A stretch of 11,378 nt of DNA from Bacteroidales bacterium UBA2030 (GTDB lineage: Bacteria; Bacteroidota; Bacteroidia; Bacteroidales; TTA-H9), in NCBI GenBank assembly GCA_002332755.1, contig DDBO01000038.1, positions 1 through 11,378 of the forward strand, read 5' to 3'. A program made the position numbers and the translations under genes. Below, one piece after another: positions 6,333 through 11,378 of this stretch (positions within the stretch are counted from its first letter, which is position 1; each line of letters starts with the position of its first letter). Below the pieces are notes generated by a model. It was not told the DNA's origin, made no database searches, and worked only from the letters and a program-made list of their open reading frames with translations.

Positions 6333-8297
6333 TTACTTACACCTTCGGCCCAGAAAGCGGATTGACCGAAGGACAATGGAAAAATCGTCGATAATACGGT
6401 AATTTCTAAAGTATAGTAATTCGAGGTTGCGAGCGGTCTGTTCTTGCAGACGTGTACTTTGCCAGGCATCTGCCGGATGAAGCACTCCGGGTCGAAGCAG
6501 CAACTTATCCGTCTGCTCCTGTGTTTGGTGAATGCCTACCCATGAACAAAAGCCAAAGAATACCCAAAAAATATTGCGCAGCAAACCCGCCTTTTGCTCA
6601 ACCTTCCAAATGAATACAGGAAATCCCAGCAGCAATAAAATACTAATGGTTAAATCGGCCAGGCGTTTGTTTCTGCGATTTCGAGGTTGAGTTAATGAGC
6701 TTAGGTCGATAATAAAAGGATCGGCCGAAAGGCTGATGGAATTGCTTCCAATTACCGAAAAACTTTCGGGTGGAGCAGTTTTAAATTCCAGATTACGACC
6801 CTGAAGGTGCATCATGTGGTCGATAATGCTTTGGGCACTCATATCGGCTGCGCAAAACACAACTTCGTTGATGCCATAAATCCGGGTAATTTCATCTAGG
6901 CGCGAAGTATGCCCGATGAAGCCATTTTTCCTCTCGTTTTCGGCATCAAGAGCCACAAATCCGATGAACGATGGTCGGTGGAGTCCTCCCCTGATGATTT
7001 CTGCCACACGGTTGCATTCCCCTTCATTGCCCACAATGATTACCCGTTTATTCTCACTGATCCACAATTGCCAATCTTTCCACCCGAGATAATGCAGAAG
7101 TAGGCGAGTAAGGGTTAGGCAGATGATACCCCAAAGTGCACCAAAAAGAATCAGTGCTCTCGAAAACCTCAATTCTTCATTAAGCAGCCCGTAACCTGTA
7201 AGAATTATTACCGTACCTACAAGCATTCCTTGCAGCACCTTTGTGAGACGAAATGGCCTATCGTAGCCCCCACTCAGATAAACGCTTATCAGCCAGATAA
7301 AGATATAGACTGGCAACATGAAATAGACAAAAACCCCTGGATAGTGTCCGTAGCCTCTAAAAATAAAATCTTCCCAATATCCTTTCATGATGAAAATGCC
7401 ACCATACAAGAGGGCAGCATCCAAAAGGGGCAGAAAAACTCTCTGAAAGATTCGCCGCAGCACCGAAAGACTGGCTCTGGCAAAAATCGCAATATTGATA
7501 AGCACTATAAAACGGCTGGCCAATCCAGCTGAAAAGTGCTTTCGGGCAAAAATGGCCATGGCCTGATAAAAGGTAAAAACATAATTTACTGAACTCTTTC
7601 GGGTGCTTTCACCTTTATAATGAATGATTCGTGTATGAGGGTAGTAGTAGTTTTTATATCCAGCTTTAAGGATACGGTACGAAAGGTCAACGTCTTCACC
7701 ATACATAAAATAATCTTCGTCGAGAAGGCCGATTATCTCGAGGGTGCTACGACGAAGCAGCATAAAGGCACCTGCCAATATTTCTACTTCATTTACCTCA
7801 TCATCTGGCAAATGACCGAGATAATAACGAGCAAAAATGGGACTGCGTGGAAAAACGGAAGTCAGACCGAGAATCTTATACAGTGCAGTGGCTGGCGTAG
7901 GCAACCCTCTTTTAGATTCCCGAAGAAAACGTCCCTTACCATCCACCATTTTCACCCCGAGACCTCCTGCGTCAGGGTGTTCATCCATAAATGCAATGGT
8001 TTTAGTGAACGTGTCTTCTTCTACCACCGTATCCGGATTCAGCAAAAGCACATATTCTCCTTTAGCCTGCCTGATAGCCTGATTGTTTGCTCGTGCAAAA
8101 CCAACATTTTCGGTATTGGCGATAACTTTTACTTCGGGAAACTTTTCGGCCAACATATGTATAGAGCCATCGGCGCTGGCATTATCGACCACCCATACTT
8201 CAGAATCAATGCCATTACATGCTTTGCGCACAGAATGCAGGCATTGCTCCAAAAAATGTTCAACATTGTAATTAACGATGATGACCGAAAGTTTCAT
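6333..8297 (-). CDS. GT2 glycosyltransferase fused to a degenerate polyprenyl glycosylphosphotransferase-like membrane region
   Basis: A 654-residue protein in two parts. Residues 1-255 are a GT-A fold family 2 enzyme of rhamnosyltransferase (WbbL-like) type: SVIIVNYN, VVDNASADGS, NVGFARANNQ, metal-site NPD (87-89), and the acceptor-side YGEDVDLSYR (199-208). From about 258 there are several hydrophobic segments (roughly 260-282, 321-342, 352-372, 378-402). A Rossmann-like domain (RVIIVGNEGECNRVAEII, 418-435, to about 535) follows, then KRLADLTISILLLLGFPVFIW (544-564). This order (membrane helices, nucleotide-fold domain, membrane hairpin) is that of polyprenyl glycosylphosphotransferases. 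The following catalytic domain is cut to about 90 residues and lacks the usual KFR.M and Asp-Glu segments. A tail resembling its end survives (SWVG, LLRPGVLHPAD, LYFRNYRIIDDFSIVL). The sugar-transfer role is probably carried by the GT2 half, in envelope polysaccharide or glycan synthesis; the donor is unknown. Confidence 0.85.
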   Translation of the reverse strand: MKLSVIIVNYNVEHFLEQCLHSVRKACNGIDSEVWVVDNASADGSIHMLAEKFPEVKVIANTENVGFARANNQAIRQAKGEYVLLLNPDTVVEEDTFTKTIAFMDEHPDAGGLGVKMVDGKGRFLRESKRGLPTPATALYKILGLTSVFPRSPIFARYYLGHLPDDEVNEVEILAGAFMLLRRSTLEIIGLLDEDYFMYGEDVDLSYRILKAGYKNYYYPHTRIIHYKGESTRKSSVNYVFTFYQAMAIFARKHFSAGLASRFIVLINIAIFARASLSVLRRIFQRVFLPLLDAALLYGGIFIMKGYWEDFIFRGYGHYPGVFVYFMLPVYIFIWLISVYLSGGYDRPFRLTKVLQGMLVGTVIILTGYGLLNEELRFSRALILFGALWGIICLTLTRLLLHYLGWKDWQLWISENKRVIIVGNEGECNRVAEIIRGGLHRPSFIGFVALDAENERKNGFIGHTSRLDEITRIYGINEVVFCAADMSAQSIIDHMMHLQGRNLEFKTAPPESFSVIGSNSISLSADPFIIDLSSLTQPRNRRNKRLADLTISILLLLGFPVFIWKVEQKAGLLRNIFWVFFGFCSWVGIHQTQEQTDKLLLRPGVLHPADAWQSTRLQEQTARNLELLYFRNYRIIDDFSIVLRSIRFLGRRCK

Positions 8298-8320
8298 ACA
8301 ATGGATACTAAGTGTACAGA

Positions 8321-8890
8321 TTAAATTGAATCAGCTTCAAGAATATTGCTATCGGTGAAATAAGGTCCCGGTTCATCGTGGGCTAAATAATGCAGGGCTG
8401 TTAAAGTAGATACCACCCTGGGGCCCCAATGCGAAGTGAAAAGCCTTTTCACCTCTGCGACAGCATTCTCCTTAGCAGCCCTCGAATTTTTCTGATAAAG
8501 TATCACAAAATCTTTCATATCCTGATAAATATCGCTGAGGTGTTCTGAAAGGCTTACCTTCAAGGCTTCTCCCCAACCATAGGCCGCCGGATCGAAAGTA
8601 TAATAAATGTCGTTTCGTTCAAATTTAATGCGTAGAATATTAAACAATCCCTCCCATTCCTCTTCTGTAACATAACGTTCGTTGGCTTCGGGGTACTCGG
8701 GCTCCACCTCAGGCAATAATTCACCTTTGACATAGAGCAAAGGAAGCACCTTCACAAGGTATGATGAAATTTCCTTAACACTTCTAGTATCAGCTTTCTC
8801 CATAAAAGAACAATAGTCGAAAGCCACAGCCAGCATTTCAACCACTGTGTGGTTATAGATAGGCAAGTTGGGAATGTCTTCTAATTGCAT
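8321..8890 (-). CDS. DUF5063 domain-containing protein
   Basis: A 189-residue soluble acidic protein with no signal peptide, membrane helix or recognisable catalytic motif. Recognisable features are the helical N-terminus (VEMLAVAFDYCSFMEKAD), a central EEEWEGLF segment, DPAAYGWGEALKVSLSEHLSDIYQD and a tail with HWGPRVVSTLTALHYL. The pattern fits DUF5063, a family I recall mainly from Bacteroidota, whose function is not known to me. Start ATG at 8888-8890 lies about 17 bases after a TAATTTTG -7 element. It is first of three genes; the glycosyltransferase begins 23 bases after its stop. The cotranscription with an exonuclease is the only functional hint. Confidence 0.8.
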   Translation of the reverse strand: MQLEDIPNLPIYNHTVVEMLAVAFDYCSFMEKADTRSVKEISSYLVKVLPLLYVKGELLPEVEPEYPEANERYVTEEEWEGLFNILRIKFERNDIYYTFDPAAYGWGEALKVSLSEHLSDIYQDMKDFVILYQKNSRAAKENAVAEVKRLFTSHWGPRVVSTLTALHYLAHDEPGPYFTDSNILEADSI

Positions 8891-8906
8891 TCTGCTTATT
8901 TTGTGG

Positions 8907-8914
8907 CAAAATTA
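8907..8914 (-). promoter_or_regulatory. -7 promoter element for the DUF5063-glycosyltransferase-exonuclease run
   Basis: TAATTTTG on the minus strand fits TAnnTTTG and is identical to the -7 box proposed for rpmG. No TTTG or TTG is found 17-23 bases upstream, so the -33 half is missing or weak. Predicted transcription start is near 8901, about 10 bases before the ATG. Confidence 0.5.
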
Positions 8915-8991
8915 GGCCTTTCGTTCGATTATTTGGCAGCAGGGAAGTTCCACCTAATAATTTAACAACCGAAGAAGCTCGATCACCTATG

Positions 8992-9023
8992 TTTGGATAA
9001 TACCAAAAGTATTTTTATATTTG
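8992..9023 (+). promoter_or_regulatory. strong Bacteroidota consensus promoter of the Gre-like gene
   Basis: TTTG at 8992-8995 and TATATTTG at 9016-9023 are separated by 20 bases and match the Bacteroidota -33/-7 consensus exactly. It is the best promoter in the window. Predicted start is near 9029, giving a leader of about 75 bases before the ATG at 9104. It diverges from the DUF5063 promoter, with about 77 bases between the two -33/-7 regions. Confidence 0.75.
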
Positions 9024-9025
9024 CC

Positions 9026-9079
9026 AAAACCTTTCCCGGCACAAATTTCGTTTACTAAAATTCCGGGAGGTTTTTTTTT
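9026..9079 (+). terminator. terminator-like hairpin and T-tract in the leader of the Gre-like gene
   Basis: Two arms, AAAACCTTTCCCGG (9026-9039) and CCGGGAGGTTTT (9063-9074), can form a 6-bp GC-rich stem, a 2-base bulge and a further 6 bp around a 23-base loop. Nine Ts (9071-9079) end the structure. It falls between the promoter and the ATG, so it would act as a leader attenuator or end a short RNA of about 50 bases. The lower A-T pairs may lie upstream of the transcription start. The large loop makes this less certain than the other two terminators. Confidence 0.45.
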
Positions 9080-9103
9080 ATCCAAAATCCAATCGACAAG
9101 GCC

Positions 9104-9556
9104 ATGAATGCTTTAAATGTAAAACAAAAAGTTTATGAAGCCGTATTAAGGGCACAGGAGGAGGCAGCCGAGCTGGCCCGCCAGGCCATGACCGAAGCTG
9201 ACCAGGCTGCACAGGAAGAAGTAAACACCATGGATATTTATGAATCTTATCGTTCTCAATATTTACAAAAAAGCGAAATGTTTGCCAGGCAATTTCAAAA
9301 AGCCAGCGAACAGCTTGAAATTATCCGTCGTATCGACCCCAACCGCAAATGCGACGTAGTAGAATTTGGTGCGGCAGTGATTACCTCAAAACAAAAAATG
9401 TTCATCGCAATTGGCATGGGTAAAATTGAGATTGATGGTGAAACCTGGTACGTTATTTCTCCGCAGGTGCCCATATTTGCGGCAATGAAAGGCAAACGTG
9501 AGGGTGATGAATTCTCATTTAACAACGTTAAACACAAAATAATACAAATTCTTTAG
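9104..9556 (+). CDS. GreA/GreB-like transcription elongation factor, Bacteroidota short form
   Basis: A 150-residue protein. The N-terminal half (about 5-76) is a charged helical hairpin (KVYEAVLRAQEEAAELARQ, then YRSQYLQKSEMFARQFQKAS) with an acidic turn region (TEADQAAQEEVNTMD). This is the place of the Gre coiled coil that enters the RNA polymerase secondary channel. The C-terminal half is FKBP-like (VVEFGAAVITSKQKMFIAIG), ending in SPQVPIFAAMKGKREGDEF (119-137), which parallels the SPLGxALLGKxxGDE signature of GreA/GreB. By family knowledge such proteins rescue stalled polymerase or control fidelity. Whether the tip acids here act as the catalytic pair is uncertain. I recall relatives often labelled 3-oxoacyl-ACP synthase in databases, but no thiolase-fold sequence is present. 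It leads a two-gene unit with a downstream acyltransferase. Confidence 0.75.
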   Translation: MNALNVKQKVYEAVLRAQEEAAELARQAMTEADQAAQEEVNTMDIYESYRSQYLQKSEMFARQFQKASEQLEIIRRIDPNRKCDVVEFGAAVITSKQKMFIAIGMGKIEIDGETWYVISPQVPIFAAMKGKREGDEFSFNNVKHKIIQIL

Positions 9557-9559
9557 TTC

Positions 9560-10117
9560 ATGCGTCAACTGGCCCGCTTCATTCTGAAAATTACCGGCTG
9601 GAAAATTGAGGGAAGTTTGCCTGAACTTAAACGCCTTATTTTGATATCTGCTCCCCATACCAGCATGTGGGATTTTATATGGGGCTTTCTGTTTGCCCGT
9701 GCAGTAGGCATTAAGCCCAATTTCTTAATTAAGTACAAATACTTCTTTTGGCCCCTGGGCCCCATTCTGCGGGCTTTGGGGGCTTATCCCGTTTATCCCA
9801 ATCGCGATACCCGATTCTACAAACAAATAGTAGAACAAATTAAAAACAGTCCTTCTTTTTACTTAATCATAACCCCTGAAGGCACGCGCAAGGCTGTTAA
9901 AAGGTGGAAAACAGGTTTTTATAAAATGAGCATAGATACCGAGACCCCTATACAAGCCGGAGCTGTTGATTATAAAAACCGTAAGCTTATTCTAGGACCT
10001 GTATTTTATCCAACGGGAAATCAGGAAGAAGATATGCGAAAAATTCAGGGTTGGTATAGGGCTGAATGGGCAAAACATCCGGAAAAATACATAGAACATC
10101 CTCCGGCAGGGCTTTAA
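9560..10117 (+). CDS. PlsC-type 1-acyl-glycerol-3-phosphate acyltransferase family protein
   Basis: A 185-residue acyltransferase of the PlsC/LPLAT superfamily, which moves an acyl chain from ACP or CoA to a lysophospholipid-like acceptor at the inner membrane. The catalytic HX4D is APHTSMWDF (H33, D38). The second block is GAYPVYPNRD (74-83) and the acceptor-binding block is TPEGTRK (105-111). It is shorter than classical PlsC (about 240 residues) and lacks a clear N-terminal membrane helix. This fits a small Bacteroidota family whose exact acceptor is not fixed, so amino-lipid or glycerolipid are both possible. The ATG at 9560-9562 lies 3 bases after the Gre-like stop, so the two are cotranscribed. 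No terminator follows: its stop is 2 bases from that of the convergent LpxL-like gene. Confidence 0.85.
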   Translation: MRQLARFILKITGWKIEGSLPELKRLILISAPHTSMWDFIWGFLFARAVGIKPNFLIKYKYFFWPLGPILRALGAYPVYPNRDTRFYKQIVEQIKNSPSFYLIITPEGTRKAVKRWKTGFYKMSIDTETPIQAGAVDYKNRKLILGPVFYPTGNQEEDMRKIQGWYRAEWAKHPEKYIEHPPAGL

Positions 10118-10119
10118 AA

Positions 10120-11019
10120 CTACTCTAAGATAATATCGTTTGCCGTTGGATTGTATTTCCATCGTCGGTGCGTCCATAGCCAGTTGACAGGGTCGTCCAA
10201 TAAACTTTCTTCAAGAATTCTTACATAACTGCGGGTTATTTCGCCATAGGGCAAAGCATTCGGCTGAAGGGCTATTTCACGAATAAAGACTGTATAAAAT
10301 CCACGTTTAGATCGGCGAATACCAAAATAAAAAACCGGAAGATTATATATTCTGGAATATTTCTCTACTCCATGCAACCAAGCTGTGGGATAGCCTAAAA
10401 ATCTGACCCATATAGCATTCGCTCTGCGCGAGGGATGCTGGTCAGTAATGAAAAAGTAAGCAGCACTGGCTTCATTGCTGCGAAACATGGATGAAGTGGC
10501 AGCAATTGGCACAAGATGCATTCCTTGAACAGCTCTCCTATGGCGAATCCATCGATCAATATAAGAATTTGAAAGGGGTTTGTAGAGGCCATAAGTGGTA
10601 TATTTCATCAGAAGCGGGGCCGCAATGGCTCCCCATTCCCAATTTCCGCAATGGGCCGACGCTACAATAATATGGGGATACTTTACCTCTATTTCTCGCA
10701 ACTTCTCTGGATTCTCAAAAGTAAAGCGAGAAAGCAGATTATTTGGACTCAGATCATAGCCCTTAATGCTTTCAAGAAAAATATCACTTAAATGACGATA
10801 AAAAGACTTCTGGACGGTATCTTTCCACTCCCCAGTTTTGTTCGGAAAAAGACGATCAAGGTTTTGACGTACTACCTTTCTCCGATATCTTATTCCATAA
10901 AATAAAAAAACATACACTATCCGAGACAATTTATACAATACCATCCATGGCATCGTTTTGAAAATCAATACCATCAAACGGAATAACACATAAACAATGT
11001 AATCTATTACATGTTTCAT
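10120..11019 (-). CDS. LpxL/HtrB-type lipid A acyltransferase family protein
   Basis: A 299-residue membrane-associated acyltransferase of the lipid A biosynthesis (LpxL/LpxM) family, which adds secondary acyl chains to lipid A or related lipids on the cytoplasmic face. There is a hydrophobic N-terminus (YIVYVLFRLMVLIF), RYRRKVVRQNLDRLFP, catalytic HCGNWEW (H123, E128), FFITDQHPSR (189-198) and the closing NWLWTHRRWKY (279-289), equivalent to the family's W.RRWK end. I chose the ATG at 11017-11019 (MKHVIDY), which gives the usual N-terminus. An alternative TTG at 11043 would lie inside the proposed -7 element and so upstream of the transcript. It is converging with the PlsC-like gene; the two lipid acyltransferases facing each other suggest a lipid-assembly neighbourhood. 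Confidence 0.9.
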   Translation of the reverse strand: MKHVIDYIVYVLFRLMVLIFKTMPWMVLYKLSRIVYVFLFYGIRYRRKVVRQNLDRLFPNKTGEWKDTVQKSFYRHLSDIFLESIKGYDLSPNNLLSRFTFENPEKLREIEVKYPHIIVASAHCGNWEWGAIAAPLLMKYTTYGLYKPLSNSYIDRWIRHRRAVQGMHLVPIAATSSMFRSNEASAAYFFITDQHPSRRANAIWVRFLGYPTAWLHGVEKYSRIYNLPVFYFGIRRSKRGFYTVFIREIALQPNALPYGEITRSYVRILEESLLDDPVNWLWTHRRWKYNPTANDIILE

Positions 11020-11040
11020 AAGCAAGGATGGCCTTTTTTG

Positions 11041-11048
11041 CAAAATTA
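11041..11048 (-). promoter_or_regulatory. -7 promoter element of the LpxL-like gene
   Basis: TAATTTTG on the minus strand, identical to the -7 boxes before rpmG and DUF5063 and again followed by a C. No TTG at the proper distance upstream is seen, only AT-rich sequence. It lies 21 bases before the ATG at 11019, giving a leader of about 15 bases. Confidence 0.5.
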
Positions 11049-11092
11049 TCAGATATCAGAGCGTAAACGAAAATTAATTAAAAAACAATTTT

Positions 11093-11100
11093 TATCTTTG
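11093..11100 (+). promoter_or_regulatory. -7 promoter element of the gene starting at 11147
   Basis: TATCTTTG matches TAnnTTTG and lies 46 bases before the ATG at 11147, in a strongly AT-rich stretch. I find no TTTG or TTG 17-23 bases upstream, so only the -7 half is supported. It diverges from the LpxL-like promoter. Confidence 0.45.
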
Positions 11101-11146
11101 TTTCCATACATTGAAATCCTTCTCCATTTTTTGAAACAATCTCTTT

Positions 11147-11378
11147 ATGGCATATCCAATCCGATCAATTAGAAACATTTTACTAATAATTAGCATTTTA
11201 TTTGTTATCACAGTTCACAAAAGTCCGGCCCAGCTCCAAACTTTTAAGATTCCAATTCAGGAAGAGAAGCTGGTTGACAGTCTTCTCAAAAATCTGAAAA
11301 CCTCGAGTTGGAATGACACTTTAGTCATCTTTAATCATTTTGCCACTAAAAACCTGGATAAGAACGATGGGGCAATTG
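11147..11378 (+). CDS. N-terminus of an exported protein of unknown family (cut by window end)
   Basis: An open frame from ATG at 11147-11149 runs to the window end, giving 77 residues. It starts MAYPIRSIRNILLIISILFV, a basic then hydrophobic segment, followed by a likely cleavage site near SPAQ (residues 26-29). The exported part begins LQTFKIPIQEEKLVDSLLKN and continues with a helical, hydrophilic stretch (NLKTSSWNDTLVIFNHFATK). In Bacteroidota such a beginning is common in TPR-containing sensor kinases and other periplasmic proteins, but nothing here decides the family. A -7 element lies 46 bases upstream. Confidence 0.65.
   Translation, partial: MAYPIRSIRNILLIISILFVITVHKSPAQLQTFKIPIQEEKLVDSLLKNLKTSSWNDTLVIFNHFATKNLDKNDGAI

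Noticed and set aside
6314..6469. Upstream in-frame extension of the exonuclease to an ATG at 6469
   Set aside because: It overlaps the 3' end of the glycosyltransferase by more than 130 bases, adds 52 residues with no nuclease similarity, and the ATG at 6313 gives the normal short lead to the Exo I motif.
7620..8324. A 234-codon open frame on the plus strand opposite the glycosyltransferase
   Set aside because: The translation is low in domain-like pattern, and the opposite strand encodes an unmistakable GT2 domain over the same bases.
9104..9556. 3-oxoacyl-ACP synthase as the product
   Set aside because: The protein is only 150 residues, is half coiled coil, and has no active-site Cys-His-His/Asn arrangement or thiolase-fold motifs; its single Cys is in RKCDVVEF.
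11020..11043. TTG start for the LpxL-like gene eight codons upstream
   Set aside because: The TTG is part of the proposed TAATTTTG -7 element, and the ATG at 11019 gives the family's usual hydrophobic N-terminus.

Overview
The window is a stretch of Bacteroidota chromosome, probably class Bacteroidia; the order cannot be fixed from the sequence. Five things point there: a large secreted protein ending in a type IX secretion (T9SS) sorting domain, the rpmG-DUF4295-ftsY cluster, a DUF5063 gene, the general lack of Shine-Dalgarno sequences, and repeated matches to the Bacteroidota promoter consensus (-7 TAnnTTTG, -33 TTTG/TTG). Base composition looks even and there is no sign of mobile DNA, CRISPR, tRNA or rRNA. 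The longest gene-free stretch is about 213 bases, so the window is densely coded.

Layout. (1) 124-3906, plus strand: a 1260-residue secreted multidomain protein with two LamG-type lectin domains, then Ig-like/PKD-like modules arranged as a 131-residue repeat, then a T9SS sorting domain. A bidirectional terminator (3931-3966) separates it from the convergent ftsY. (2) 5399-3990, minus strand: rpmG (bL33), a DUF4295 small ribosomal-type protein and ftsY. A promoter lies in front of rpmG and an intrinsic terminator lies between DUF4295 and ftsY. (3) 8890-5462, minus strand: a tight three-gene run of DUF5063, a 654-residue membrane glycosyltransferase and a DEDDh 3'-5' exonuclease with an ExoX-like C-terminal domain. 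(4) 9104-10117, plus strand: a Gre-like transcription factor followed 3 bases later by a small PlsC-type acyltransferase. A very good promoter and a terminator-like hairpin lie in the leader. (5) 11019-10120, minus strand: an LpxL/HtrB-type acyltransferase whose stop codon is 2 bases from that of the PlsC-like gene. (6) 11147 to the window end, plus strand: the N-terminus of an exported protein, cut off by the window.

The genes serve housekeeping and envelope jobs: ribosome and membrane targeting (bL33, DUF4295, FtsY), transcription elongation (Gre-like), nucleic-acid processing (exonuclease), envelope lipid and glycan synthesis (two acyltransferases, one glycosyltransferase) and a surface or secreted lectin-like protein. 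I see no wholly new system. The points most worth following are the glycosyltransferase, which looks like a GT2 enzyme fused to a polyprenyl glycosylphosphotransferase that has lost most of its catalytic domain, and the hairpin-plus-T-tract leader in front of the Gre-like gene.
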